From assembly GCA_030746555.1 (NCBI GenBank), contig JASLMK010000013.1:1-64000 (forward strand): a stretch of 64,000 nucleotides of DNA, in the 5' to 3' direction. How positions within the stretch are numbered: position 1 is the first letter of the stretch; every line of letters starts with the position of its first letter. A program made the position numbers and the translations under genes. This document shows, one piece after another, positions 34,401 to 42,951 of the stretch. Below the pieces are notes generated by a model. It searched no databases, was not told where the DNA came from, and saw only the letters and a program-made list of their open reading frames with translations. Source of the stretch: Planctomycetota bacterium (GTDB taxonomy: Bacteria > Planctomycetota > UBA1135 > GCA-002686595).

Positions 34401-37400
34401 GTCGGCCGTCGACGAGGACGCCTTCGTTGCGCAGGTCGCGGCCAGCCGCCGCCAGACGCAGCACGTGCGCGAGCACGTCGGGACGACGCCGGGCGAGATG
34501 GGCTTGGAGGAGGCGATGGCCGAAGAGGCCATCGACCGCCATGTGATGGTCAAGGAGGCGGTCAAGGCCCACAAGGGCCTGGGGGGCGCGGGGCCGACCA
34601 ACACCAGCTACGGCAAGACCGTGCGCGAGCACCGCTGGAACCTGCTCGCGTACTGGACGCTGGTGGGCTTGGGGGCGGTCGCCGTCGCCAGTCTGCGGCC
34701 GATCCTCGTCCGCGAGGGTCTGGTGAGCCACATCAACGGCCTCTCCCCCGGATTGCTCGGTTCCCTGCTCTCGGGTGGGATGGTCGTCTTCGTCAGCTTC
34801 TACGCGTTCCTGAGCGCCTTGATGGCGCTCAAGATCGTCTTGTTCTTCCGCGGCCAGCCCGTGGTGCGCTACCTGTCCGGCGACGGCCGCGCCGTCGTGG
34901 CCTGCAACCGCTTGATCGGCGTGGCCCTGGGTATCGCCCTGACGCGCGCCGCCCTGGAGCTCGTCTGGTTGTTGTCTCCGTTGCTGGGATGGGCCGTGAT
35001 CGTAGTCGCCGTGCCGCTCGTCCTGGTCGGAGTCGTCCTGCTCGGGCGCGGCCTCTTCGGGGTCGCGCACTCCGAGGAGCTCACCGACGAGCACTTCGCC
35101 CGCTTCGTGCCCGGACACCTGTTGGCGGAGGCCCTCTCCGACGAGCGTGATGGCCTTCGACGCGAGGAGCTGGCGAGCCTCGGCCTGAGGGTGGACCAGA
35201 TCAACGAGCACAACGCGGCGGAGATCTGGCGGGAGCTCGCCGGCCGGTATGCGACCCTGCGCTCGCGCCTGCTCCGTATCCTGCGCGGAGAGCGGCCGTC
35301 TCAGTGGCCCCTGGCGCGCCTGCGCCAGAACCACCGGCTCGGACTGGGCAAGATCGTCTATCTCGTGAACGTCCAGGGAACCGGTCGCCTGCGCCTGATC
35401 GAGGCTCTGCTCGGCAAGCTCGACGGCGAGAGCGGCGAACTGCGAGAGCGATCGGCTGAGATGCGCGAGTGGATGCCTCCCGAGCGTCTCGCAGCCCTCC
35501 GAGAGGAGCACGCGGCCCTCACATCGGCCCTCGCCGAGGCGGGAGAGGATCCCGTGGCCCGCGGGCGCGTGAGCTTCGAGCACGCCGCGGCGCTGGGCCG
35601 TTTCCAGAACGACGACCTGCTCTGTGGGCTGTCGATAGCGGACGTGGCGCGCTTGCGCGACTACGAATCGGTCTGGTCGGAGATCGTCTTGATGCAGACC
35701 GTGTTCGGGCGTTCCGCAGAAGAGCGCCTGTTCACCCTGCTCGAGAGCGCGATGGAGAAGTGGCCGAACATCGGCGTCGTGCCGGTATTCGACGACAACG
35801 ACACCAATCCCGATCTCGAGGATGCGCGCGGGCTGGACGCCGTCATGGAGTCCTTGCGGAGCGGGCGGCTCGCCCAGCACGCAGGCCGCATCCTGATCAG
35901 CAAGCACGCCTTCCACGGCACCAACCTCGGCTCGTCGACCCTCGAAGGCCACTCAGCGGGGCGACTTGCCTTGCGCATGGGGGGCGGGCTCGCCGGTGCA
36001 GCGGTCGCCGCGGTGTGGGTGGCGCCCGCCCTGCCCGTGGTCGGCTCCGTGCTGGCGGTGCTGGGCGTCCTCTGCGCTTGCTCCGCTTTCGGCTCTGGCG
36101 GCCCCAACCAGGCCAAGCAGCGGCAGAAGCCGTTCATGAACTCCGAGGCCGTTTTCCGTGTCGGCTACCGCTTCGAGCGCTTCCTGCGCCGCCTGCCCTC
36201 GTTCCTGCTGCTCGTGGACATGGAGGACCGGCTCCTGCCCGAGTTGTTCGACGCGAAGATGGCGATCTGGGCCATGCGCGAGCGCACGGCGAACGAGTGT
36301 CTGGCCCTCTCAAACCAGGAGAAGCCCGCGCCCGAGCTGCGGGAGGACTCCAGGCGCTGGAGGATCGACCTCGACCGCGTCGCTTTGGAGTGGGAGTACG
36401 AACGGGTCCTGCGGGAGCTCACTGCACAGGGTGCGGTCGGTGCCATGGAGGAGCCTGAGCGCGAGGACGTCTCGCGCACCCGCTTCGAGGGGGCGGGGCG
36501 TCCGGCGCTGGTCCGCGCCCTGGAGTTGGTGGAGCCCGATCGTGCCCGATTCGAGGCCATCGGGACGCCGCCCCGAGCCGAGAGCGAGCGGGCGTTGCTG
36601 CGTGCGGGGAAGTTCCCCGAGGCTGAACGGGCACGGCTCTCCTCGGTCGCCGCATTCGCCGGGTTCACCGCCGCCCAGCGGGTGCGCTACCAGCTGTGGG
36701 CCTTCCTCGAGGTCTTCCCCGACGCCGAGGAGTTCGTGCGCGCCGTGTTCCGTACGCGCAACCTGCCGGACGTCATCCAGACCGAGCTGCGCATGGTCCC
36801 GGCGAACCAGATCGACGGCAGCCTGAGCCCGCTCTTCCACCAGGACTACCTGACCTGGCATTCGACGATCCAGCCCGGCCAGGCGGCCTCGGGGTTCTTG
36901 TTCCTTGGCGGGACGGGGAACACCTTCCGCTGGGAGATGCTCGGCGGCGACCAGGCCCATCCCTACACGCGCCTGGCGCGCATGCTGTGGCCCTTGCGCG
37001 AGCGGATCCGCGAGGAGGAGTGCGCTCGCCCGCGCGGCGCGGTGCTCTCCAACCTGTCGAGAGCGACCCTCTCCGAGAAGGAGTGCCGCATCGACCGGCC
37101 GTCCTTGACCTTCAGGCGCCTGTTGAACGTGCACCAACCCACGGGCGTCTGGGACCTCTACAACGTGATCGAGGACTCCGAGCGAGGCCGGCGCGGCTCT
37201 CTGTTCCGCCTCAAGCAGACGCGCCTGGTGGGCAGCTTCACCCAGGTGATGGAGGACATCGGCCCGCGCCTGGGACCCAAGTGGGTGAACCAGCGCCAGC
37301 GCTGGATCATCCTCCAGAACTTCGCGGCGATCCTGCGCTTCCTGCCCATCGCCTGGATGTTCGGCGGCCAATACCTTGGTGCCGGCCTGGGCTACAGCCT

Positions 37401-40400
37401 GCTCGGTGACGTACAGCACGTCGGCCAGGGCGTGGCGGGCCTGCTGGCCGGTCTCCTGGCCGGCGGCGCGCTGGGGTATGGCGCCGGACGAGTCGTGTTC
37501 CGCTGGGCGAGTCGCTCCGGGTTGATCCCCAACGCCCAGTTCCACGTCGATCCGATCGACAGCCTCGGGGGCGCCAGGGGGCCAGGCCCTCTGCGCTGGC
37601 TGGGCAACCGACTGCGCGGCGACTACCGCCTGCAGCAGATCGCCCACCTGGCCGCGGGCACGCCCTCGATGCTCGTCTCCTCGGTGATCTTCATCCTCTC
37701 GCTGGCCTACTTCGCGAGCTGGTTGGATCCGTCGCGCTGGGAGGCCGTGCAGCCCTACTACTCCCCGGAGTTCCGGGTGTTCCTGCGCGACGTCGCGGTC
37801 TTCTTCCAGACCTACGTCCCCGTCCTGCAGGGCTGGGTCCCGGCGACCTTCGCCGGGCTGGTCATCTTCGTCTACCCACCTCTGACGTTGTGGGTGATGA
37901 ACCTGACCGTGACGGTCTGGAAGTCCTGGCAGGACGAGGAGTCGGTGCGAGAGTGCATCAAGTGCCGCTTCTCCGACGCGAAGTACTCCACTCTGCTCTC
38001 CCTGTGTACCGAGGGCGAGGCCGGCGGCGAGGACGGCGCGCTCGCCGCAGAGCGCAAGCGCCTGGAGGGCCTCGACCGCAACCGAGCGGAGGAGGAGCGC
38101 CTCGCGCTCTGCTACCGCGTCGAGGACGCCCTCGACAGCGCGCGCGACGAGTTCGACCCCGAGCGCGTCGATGCCGGCGACCTCGACCGCCGCGGGCGGG
38201 CGCGGGAGGTCGATCCCGACGCCCTCTACCTCGATCCGGCGCGCCTCGACAGGGCGGTCTCGACCCTCGAGCAGGTCTCGGGGCGCGGCGGGGAGTTGGA
38301 GGCACTGCTCACCACACGCATCAGCGACGGCGAGTCCGTCCCGTGCCATGAGTACGTCCCGCGCCACGCCCTGTCGCTCGTGCGCCGCGAGACCGCCGCC
38401 CTGCGCGACGCCTCCGACGGCGCCTTGCGCGTAGGCGGCGTCATGGGGACGGTGGGGCTCGTCGTCGGCGTCCTCGTGGCGGCCCTGTGGTGGTTCGGCT
38501 GGGTCGGGCTGCGCCCCGCCGCCGCGGCGTTCACCATCGGGGGCCTGCTGTTCACGGCCCACCTTCTTCGCCTGCGGATCGTGACCTCGACCCTCGTGCG
38601 CCACGGGATAGCGACCTCGCTGTTGTCTCCGGGGATGCTGGTCTACTTCCCGTTCCTCCACGCGCCCGCCTGGCGCGCGCTGGGGATGGCCCTACGGCGC
38701 TTCGAGAACGAGTCCTACTGGACGCGCGGACGAGACGAACACCTCAACCTGGCCCGTGTGGGATCCTGGTGGTCGCGAGCGCGCTTCGAGGTGACCGACT
38801 TCCTGGTGCGCTTCACGAAGCCGACGACGGTGTTCCTGATCGCACCTGTCCTGGGCGTCTTGATCCTGGTCCCATTCCACGCCCGCAAGGTCGAGCTGCG
38901 CCGAGACCTCGCGCGCCACGGGCTCGAGTCGTACATGCTCAGCGTGCGCTCGGGTGAGATCGCCGCGCTGCCCGGAGTCTGGGAGGCACTCGTCTACGAC
39001 GACTTCCGCGAAGGTCGAGAGATGAGCGGTCGTCTGCTCGGACTGCTGGCCGACATCACCACCATCCAAGAGGCCGCGCGCTTCGACGAGAGCCGCCTGG
39101 TGGAGGGCCAGGCGCTGTTGGAGCTCGCCGTGCGTGGCTCCGAGCAGGTCCGCAAGGGCCTGCTGGCCGACATTGCCGCGGGCCGCGTCCCCGAGGCGGA
39201 GGCGGCGGCGCGCTATGAGTACCTGGCCAAGGGCTTCGAGCGGTGGCTCGGCTCCATCGGCCGGCAAGACCTGTTCGCTCAGGCCTTCGGCGTGGCGTAC
39301 ACCCCGCTGGACGTGGAGCTCTGGGAGGTCGAGGCCAATGCCTCGATCAGCGGGCGTGACGGAGCCAGCGGGCGGCTTCGGGTTCGGATCGGGGCCGCAG
39401 GCGGCGCGGAGAAGCTGGACGACGGACCGGCGCTGCTGCGCTTCGACGTGCCCGAGGGCGTGGTCTCGATGGAGGAGCGCGTCTTCCTCTTCGAGGTGGG
39501 TGTGATCTCCGGCGTTCCCGATGGGCACTGGGTCCAGGCCGCCACCCGGAGCACCCGCAGTGTGCGTGCGGACCTGAGCCCCTCCGAGGTCCTCGAGCCC
39601 CACCGCGTGAAGACCGTCTACGAGCAACCGGGGCGCTCGGAGGTGTTCCAGTCCGCCGCCGACCACTTTGATCCCGGGAACGTGTACGCGTTCGAGGTGT
39701 ACGTGAAGGGACCGGCCGCGGCCTACGCGGACTTCGAGCTGGGAGTCAACGCACCGCGGACGCGAGGTCTGGTCGACCTGCACCGGCCCCTCGCGCCCGA
39801 CGCCCTCGCCGTCGCCCTGCGCGAGCCCCCTGAAGGCTTGGATTGGTCCATGCCCGAGCACGAGGAGCGAGCGCCGACCGGCGCGCGCCCGAACCGTCAC
39901 CTCCTTTCCGCTCGAGGGGGCCCTGAGGCGGGCACGGCCCTGCGGTCGGGCTGGACTCCCACGACGGACCCGGACCTGGCCAATCGTGCCGCCTTGCGCG
40001 TGATCGAGCGTGGCGGAGCGCACCACATCGACGTCGAGTTTGACGCGGACAAGCGCAGCGCCGAGGCCACCTTCGACCTCAGCCGCCTCTCGGGCGAGGA
40101 CCTGATCGACCTGCGCGGGCAGGTCCTGCGTGCAGTCGTGGAGGTGCCGCGAGATGCGCCGGGAGGCGGAGAGCACGCGCTGGTCGTGCAGGCAGTCGTC
40201 AAGCTCGGCGAGGCCTATCGTGAGCTCTACACCGGATTCAAGGCGCCGCGGGGCGGCGGGGTCTTGCACCTGGCGATGCCGATCGACGAGCTCACCTGGG
40301 AGCGGGTCGGCTTGGAGGTCGAGGATCGCGTCGTGGGCGCCGACCCCTTGGCGCGCCGGGAGGACCGTGCACGCGCCGTGAGCATCCGGATCGTCGCCCC

Positions 40401-41409
40401 GTCCGACGGCGGCTACTACGCAGGCACGTTCGTCTTGCGCGAGGTGCGCATCGACCCGATCGAGCCCACGGCACCGATCGGGGGCGCGAGCTTCACGGCG
40501 TCCTGCGGCGTCAACCTGATCGACGGGAAGTTCGGCTACCGCATCGGCAACTTGGCCGACCCCGACGCGGGGTACAGCCAGAACCTGGACTGGTTGGAGA
40601 GCGAGCTGGCAGGGGTCGCGGCCTGCGGGATGAAGCTCGTCCGCGTCCCGTTGTTCGCCGATCTGCGCGGTGACGTCGTCCGCCGGGGCGGTCGCGGCAG
40701 TCGGCGTGTGCGCGCCTTCGCCGACGAGGGCGGCGCTCGTTGGCGGGCCGATCTGCGGGCCTTGTTCGACACGGCCCACGACCACGGCCTGCGCGTGATT
40801 CCTGTCCTGTTCGGCTTCGAGCTCGGCGATGGAGTCGTCGACGATTGGGGAACCGGGGAGTGGCCAAGCGACATCACCGATCCCCTCGCCCGCCAGGCGT
40901 TGTTGGACGTCGTCGTGGCGCAGGTCGTGGCCGAGTTCGGCACGCACCCGGCTATCGAGGCCTGGGACGTGTTCAATGAGCCGGAGAACGCGACGGCGAT
41001 TCCGATCGCGGACCTCCAGGAATTCGTGCGCGAGGCCGCCGCGCGCATCCACCGGCTGACCGGTAGTGCGGCGCGTGTGACCCTGGGCGCGAAGACGTTC
41101 ACCAGCAACCTCGAGTACTGGCAGGGCCTCGGCCTCGACCTCTATCAGTTCCACTCCTACGAGAAGGACCGCGTCACCGATCCCCTCGATCTGTCGCCCG
41201 GTCGCTTCCGTCTCGACGCCCCGGTCCTGTTGGGCGAGGCGGAGCCCGAGTCCATCGGCGAGTCCCTCGCCGCCGCCCGCACCGCCGGTCTGTCGGGTGT
41301 GCTCTTGTGGACCGACGCCCACCTCGGCGGGTCCTACGAACTCACGGAGGCCGAGCGCGGGCAGTTCCGGAGTGAGGTCGCCGACCTCAGCGCCGGGGAC
41401 TCCCGCTGA
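28483..41409 (+). CDS. Giant membrane protein: HEAT-like repeats, GT2-type synthase core, C-terminal glycoside hydrolase (4,308 aa)
   Basis: This is one uninterrupted frame of 12.9 kb. In order it holds a signal or anchor helix (about 20-40), HEAT-like repeats (40-290), a long soluble part of unknown fold (290-1425), and about 20 predicted helices in clusters between 1429 and 3468. Within these lies a GT-A-like region (2287-2945) with the family-2 landmarks: DMED at 2579-2582, LGGTGNTFRW from 2808, IED at 2896-2898 and QRQRW at 2937-2941. These are the D-x-D, acceptor-loop, TED and QxxRW elements of processive glycan synthases. Beta-sandwich sequence (3480-4000) and a TIM barrel (4000-4308) follow, with VFNEPEN (Glu4166) and LLGEAE (Glu4252) as likely acid/base and nucleophile. 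It may make, export and trim a polysaccharide. The start is chosen at 28483 because earlier ATGs add only a low-complexity Arg-rich leader. Confidence 0.72.
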   Translation: MEIPPHPSRRPGSRAKPPPPWGAAFACALWLACAALPLGGRPTVREPGRLPVSVRAADDLEEVLADLDHVAEKRWRPAVIALHSIATEAAAGEDPHRSRRIAAGLIGMFDHPSRAGDGAVAHACWALAALGEAAVGALEEASRDPRPRVRSGALRALSRIDHPQRLAMLGRMAHDPDGRVRRAARKALSVLPPEEVAECSAVPALVRDSALVRMAVARDPRTPAHAARAWAQEGIGLNALGLVLSPTDPEVNIVWESLAHDSALARHQSRRALIAIYGEGVSEPVLEALDEGAWQAWRTNGSALFDEAAPLAAQEYETTSDIARLGRSLLTKTSGLDLVAGTVWRGLTGLERIEDNLRQTRERHELDAAVREGRAAELGEVADYEGLLGEVGRYFEPSLLPSLFRGEFGSTAAPAGAVDDVLVFTPQARIAQDWHVYAGFGEGRGLVGAGIEYRPSPTAGKRILVSRVAPFGSAPTPAQSGGFERAWDVFLPLAEVGAFWASGAGVVDGLWAFAGVDAAKSATNALERERYGGLPRLAPPPGVDASRRGKLASVLASLAVGERRAVIDALVPDEAQVQLWPLAAVAWYDRERIDTTRAAFVDILGVDPYAGEDAVHPAWEVTLAELAEAGLTPPQVRARLFWESPDYHAELTRTGDWDVLVNRVHLHSETAPVRTSAISIDRRLAMTFHPFADLSGAEASFARRLFENAVGTDRVFPNTFGGVTQHFVNEPGAAGRRQARRVRLDALAADGTGLSVVETPAGRELWWTAQGQERAELERFVIVAGLMERIETFRRVEGEGGGESGYRLVARRERAGRRTSFEYETAQGSGRAIVTERTFAAPALFAPGTEEGALLARRVTHLRDAEALTVVEVDAVTPTNSGRVLLAAADARGRPSAAYRGIGPERAAIDGPLPGRRFLYLPTEDGTKRQVEVRLDGEGRLTGVRTNDFVGEEIYTHVWSDAYEPQDVGRTYLALAEAPGEPRERFDGRVTATDRHAGGVEPEVTFEYRPLTERTTLEREGRTMEVSVPSGTREVISTPRQGAAARSSVSSLSFDRSFMEDAGLRDRIGRLLGVPELLEPRDGFDRWRIETVYAEVVLLRSELGLDLDGGQDERIWRALEAVRRPGDELLALLPLSDETAATARVSLYSRLLRQILKTGEVKQGVGPRLSESWLEAVAEDLHEEAVAGVESLPAILAFLGELESPELFEPDGEIDLEERSHVFAVLSWTRFLLRTGHDGRNRLVVRATPTDPETMASILTAAGGIRRRSRAEFGERYPEAETGVDDRSLAQLLFWAERYAAEPQPMPRLEDIKLANPLGAPREVLRVSREAFGPNAETFGRTLSGLVAYAEFWDLLEGREQPVAYATFLEEAARWTDIQERKGHEGESLRALLEETRLLAEARTPADALVALERTRSDYDAFRIRAFLSKVAVIGGGSALAMGLLALVLRLAAPRRAKTQKRADPEESPALAGDVREPTPGGEILTARWYREHVAWLESLFFFLPFLAVAFGNGKFGADAALLALAAYPGLFLLGHALARLGGNRAILHAPVHALTAAKAGVAALGALVAAAGFSPTNPWLVCGLTVLVAGIAAWHAAIQRRCVAADNAAAAETPSAAEVVSVPDRPPTTATLVAAAEALAAAAGRFGAAQRACLFALESLRAEGVRSAGAERLTIVGWRGGNYLWMSLGLAIAAFQAGAAWRYGFTPGYGPTITLLGVLCFLQGALGPVPIRPSRAAEGRGFYGLRMLLDASPPGRWLRRRRQRRVVADLRTAAAELESDLGRIRAEHGIPVETWERLTRIWTQAAFGAPAEGVRVEVTQVSLQAHLRLVQDWLEFLATFEGRSYTAFARTHYPYYDPQYHDPILFVSGPSFCVLRHEQRDGPILLPGGPQHWLKRGFELPGEEDASRFNGPAAYRHALHPAPLFNLVYYADAVADRMREVADFMAGRIYPANVERCVREYHRRYLRARAGASAVDEDAFVAQVAASRRQTQHVREHVGTTPGEMGLEEAMAEEAIDRHVMVKEAVKAHKGLGGAGPTNTSYGKTVREHRWNLLAYWTLVGLGAVAVASLRPILVREGLVSHINGLSPGLLGSLLSGGMVVFVSFYAFLSALMALKIVLFFRGQPVVRYLSGDGRAVVACNRLIGVALGIALTRAALELVWLLSPLLGWAVIVVAVPLVLVGVVLLGRGLFGVAHSEELTDEHFARFVPGHLLAEALSDERDGLRREELASLGLRVDQINEHNAAEIWRELAGRYATLRSRLLRILRGERPSQWPLARLRQNHRLGLGKIVYLVNVQGTGRLRLIEALLGKLDGESGELRERSAEMREWMPPERLAALREEHAALTSALAEAGEDPVARGRVSFEHAAALGRFQNDDLLCGLSIADVARLRDYESVWSEIVLMQTVFGRSAEERLFTLLESAMEKWPNIGVVPVFDDNDTNPDLEDARGLDAVMESLRSGRLAQHAGRILISKHAFHGTNLGSSTLEGHSAGRLALRMGGGLAGAAVAAVWVAPALPVVGSVLAVLGVLCACSAFGSGGPNQAKQRQKPFMNSEAVFRVGYRFERFLRRLPSFLLLVDMEDRLLPELFDAKMAIWAMRERTANECLALSNQEKPAPELREDSRRWRIDLDRVALEWEYERVLRELTAQGAVGAMEEPEREDVSRTRFEGAGRPALVRALELVEPDRARFEAIGTPPRAESERALLRAGKFPEAERARLSSVAAFAGFTAAQRVRYQLWAFLEVFPDAEEFVRAVFRTRNLPDVIQTELRMVPANQIDGSLSPLFHQDYLTWHSTIQPGQAASGFLFLGGTGNTFRWEMLGGDQAHPYTRLARMLWPLRERIREEECARPRGAVLSNLSRATLSEKECRIDRPSLTFRRLLNVHQPTGVWDLYNVIEDSERGRRGSLFRLKQTRLVGSFTQVMEDIGPRLGPKWVNQRQRWIILQNFAAILRFLPIAWMFGGQYLGAGLGYSLLGDVQHVGQGVAGLLAGLLAGGALGYGAGRVVFRWASRSGLIPNAQFHVDPIDSLGGARGPGPLRWLGNRLRGDYRLQQIAHLAAGTPSMLVSSVIFILSLAYFASWLDPSRWEAVQPYYSPEFRVFLRDVAVFFQTYVPVLQGWVPATFAGLVIFVYPPLTLWVMNLTVTVWKSWQDEESVRECIKCRFSDAKYSTLLSLCTEGEAGGEDGALAAERKRLEGLDRNRAEEERLALCYRVEDALDSARDEFDPERVDAGDLDRRGRAREVDPDALYLDPARLDRAVSTLEQVSGRGGELEALLTTRISDGESVPCHEYVPRHALSLVRRETAALRDASDGALRVGGVMGTVGLVVGVLVAALWWFGWVGLRPAAAAFTIGGLLFTAHLLRLRIVTSTLVRHGIATSLLSPGMLVYFPFLHAPAWRALGMALRRFENESYWTRGRDEHLNLARVGSWWSRARFEVTDFLVRFTKPTTVFLIAPVLGVLILVPFHARKVELRRDLARHGLESYMLSVRSGEIAALPGVWEALVYDDFREGREMSGRLLGLLADITTIQEAARFDESRLVEGQALLELAVRGSEQVRKGLLADIAAGRVPEAEAAARYEYLAKGFERWLGSIGRQDLFAQAFGVAYTPLDVELWEVEANASISGRDGASGRLRVRIGAAGGAEKLDDGPALLRFDVPEGVVSMEERVFLFEVGVISGVPDGHWVQAATRSTRSVRADLSPSEVLEPHRVKTVYEQPGRSEVFQSAADHFDPGNVYAFEVYVKGPAAAYADFELGVNAPRTRGLVDLHRPLAPDALAVALREPPEGLDWSMPEHEERAPTGARPNRHLLSARGGPEAGTALRSGWTPTTDPDLANRAALRVIERGGAHHIDVEFDADKRSAEATFDLSRLSGEDLIDLRGQVLRAVVEVPRDAPGGGEHALVVQAVVKLGEAYRELYTGFKAPRGGGVLHLAMPIDELTWERVGLEVEDRVVGADPLARREDRARAVSIRIVAPSDGGYYAGTFVLREVRIDPIEPTAPIGGASFTASCGVNLIDGKFGYRIGNLADPDAGYSQNLDWLESELAGVAACGMKLVRVPLFADLRGDVVRRGGRGSRRVRAFADEGGARWRADLRALFDTAHDHGLRVIPVLFGFELGDGVVDDWGTGEWPSDITDPLARQALLDVVVAQVVAEFGTHPAIEAWDVFNEPENATAIPIADLQEFVREAAARIHRLTGSAARVTLGAKTFTSNLEYWQGLGLDLYQFHSYEKDRVTDPLDLSPGRFRLDAPVLLGEAEPESIGESLAAARTAGLSGVLLWTDAHLGGSYELTEAERGQFRSEVADLSAGDSR

Positions 41410-41491
41410 GGGTCCCGCGACCCTCGCGGCGGGTTCCAAGGCGGCCAGGGATTCCCCACCGCCGTCGGCGGCCTCGTGCCGACCGATTCCG

Positions 41492-41497
41492 TAGAAT
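41492..41497 (+). promoter_or_regulatory. -10-like hexamer TAGAAT before the TlpA-type selenoprotein
   Basis: TAGAAT is the best match to the bacterial -10 consensus among the recurrent hexamers here. It lies 36 bases before the ATG at 41534. Confidence 0.42.
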
Positions 41498-41533
41498 GCT
41501 CCGGCCAACTCCCATCACCCCGGACGCATCGAG

Positions 41534-42661
41534 ATGCTTGGAACAACGACCGCTCTGGTGTTCTGTCTTGGCGGCCTCGGAGCCGACCAGGACGATCGAG
41601 CCCAGCTCCCCGCCCCCTCAGCCGAGTCCGTCGCACGCCTCGAGGAGCTCGACATCGAGATCGAGGACTACGAGTTCGCGTGGCGCAAGGAGCAGCGCGC
41701 CCTGCACGAGGCGAACGCCGAGGAAGTGGAGAAAGCGAAGGTGGAAGGGCGCGAGCCCGTCGTGGCAGCCACGGCCATGGTCCCCGACTTCTCGCGCTTC
41801 ATCGCGACGCTGAAGGAGTGGGCCGACGGGAGCGAGGGCGAGGACCAGGCCCTGTACCTGACCCGCATCTGCACTCTGGACATGTACGAATCGGACGGCG
41901 AGGGGGGCCAGGCTCTCGGACGGCTCCTCGAGCACCATGCGGCCAGCCCCTCGTGGGCTCGGCTCGGACCGATGTTGGGGTACTTCGAGTACCGCTTCGG
42001 CGGAGAGTTCGAGGGGGGCATCGCCGGTCGACTCGCCGCCAACCCCAGCCCCGACGTTCGCGGTTGGGTAGCCCTGACCGTTCACTCCGATGTGATCGGG
42101 GAGGCGCCACTCGACTCCGAAGCCTATCGCGCAGCGCGAGATGCCGTCACCGCAGTCGCAGGAGAGGTGACCGATGAGGGCCTGCGCGACCAGCTCATTG
42201 GGGTGATCGAGGTGCGCGAGAAGCTCGGCGTGGGCGTGAAGGCTCCCGACATCGTGGGCCTCGATCTGGACGGTGTGGCCTTCAAGCTCTCCGATTACGA
42301 GGGACGCATCGTCTTCCTCGACTTCTGGGGCGACTGGTGAGGCCCCTGCCGGGCCATGTACCCCCACGAGCGGTCGCTCGTGGAAGAGATGGAAGGCGAG
42401 CCCTTCGCCCTGGTGGGCGTGAACTCCGACGACCTCGAGCGCGCCAAGAAGGCCGTCGAGGAGAACCGCCTCAACTGGCGTAGCTTCCAGAACTCGCCCG
42501 AGGGCGCCGAGGGCGCCATCTCCGACGACTGGCGCGTGAGCGGCTGGCCGACGGTCGTGATCCTCGACGAGACCTTCACGATCCGCTACCGGGGGCACGA
42601 CGGCGACGAGGCGACGCGGGTAGCCAAGGAACTGGTCGCCAAGTTGAAGGCGAGGAACTAG
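41534..42661 (+). CDS. Exported TlpA/thioredoxin-like selenoprotein, Sec269 (375 aa)
   Basis: The frame runs from the ATG at 41534 to the TAG at 42659 and is crossed by one TGA at 42338-42340. Around it the protein reads IVFLDFWGDW-U-GPCRAMYPHE, exactly the thioredoxin/TlpA active site WCGPC with the first Cys replaced by TGA. The fold continues after the TGA (NSDDLERAKKAVEE, WRVSGWPTVVILDE with the cis-proline). I therefore read the TGA as selenocysteine. An N-terminal signal peptide (about 1-17) and a helical domain (30-235) precede the redoxin domain, so the protein acts outside the cytoplasm. A hairpin fitting the bacterial SECIS model follows (see 42338-42383). Without Sec insertion the product would stop just before its active site. 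Confidence 0.85.
42338..42383 (+). promoter_or_regulatory. Sec UGA codon and bacterial SECIS-like hairpin
   Basis: The UGA at 42338-42340 is followed by a perfect 8-bp stem, 42364-42371 pairing with 42376-42383 (CCACGAGC/GCTCGTGG), closing a GGTC loop. The loop begins 31 bases after the UGA and its first two bases are G. This fits the published bSECIS rules as I recall them (loop 16-37 bases from UGA, G in the first two loop positions). The E. coli fdhF loop also carries GGUC. Confidence 0.8.
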
Positions 42662-42676
42662 CCCGGGCTAGCCCGG
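42659..42676. repeat. Palindrome TAGCCCGGGCTA with extended 14-base dyad, copy 2
   Basis: TAGCCCGGGCTA at 42659-42670 supplies the TAG stop of the selenoprotein gene. The overlapping 42663-42676 (CCGGGCTAGCCCGG) is a perfect palindrome. It is a one-base variant of the motif at 26228 and 52844. As RNA it could form a short hairpin at the 3' end of the transcript. Confidence 0.5.
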
Positions 42677-42759
42677 CATAGCCGTCCCCGTGACGACGAC
42701 CCACGCCCAAGCGGGCGCCGCGCTCGACGGCGAGACGCCCTCGACTTCGTGATCGCCCT

Positions 42760-42951
42760 GTGCCTCGAGGTCGGCGCACGTCCAGCGCTGGAGCGCTGGG
42801 TGCGGCCGTGTTCTGCGGCGCCGCCGGCGCCTTCGCCGCCCTGTGGGGCCGCTTCTTCCGCCGCGGGCCGTTGGAGTGGCTCATGCGTCGCGTGTGCGGT
42901 GGACCGCGCCGCTTGACGCGCCGCCCTCGGCCGCGCACGGTGAGCCCATGA
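42760..42951 (+). pseudogene. Likely remnant of a DUF418-type membrane protein C-terminus
   Basis: This is an open frame of 63 codons. It holds one hydrophobic helix followed by WGRFFRRGPLEWLMRRVCG, which resembles the usual end of DUF418 membrane proteins (FRxGPLEWLWR). The rest of such a gene is missing, and the bases upstream (42677-42759) look like the same coding region in another frame. The stop overlaps the ATG of the DUF1810 gene (ATGA), so the old gene order may have been DUF418-DUF1810. It could also be a small expressed peptide. Confidence 0.4.

Noticed and set aside
29680-41508. Long open frames on the minus strand opposite the giant gene, up to 1,478 codons
   Set aside because: They are antisense shadows caused by high GC at third positions; the translations are rich in Arg, Gly, His and Gln with no domain pattern, while the plus strand has clear motifs.
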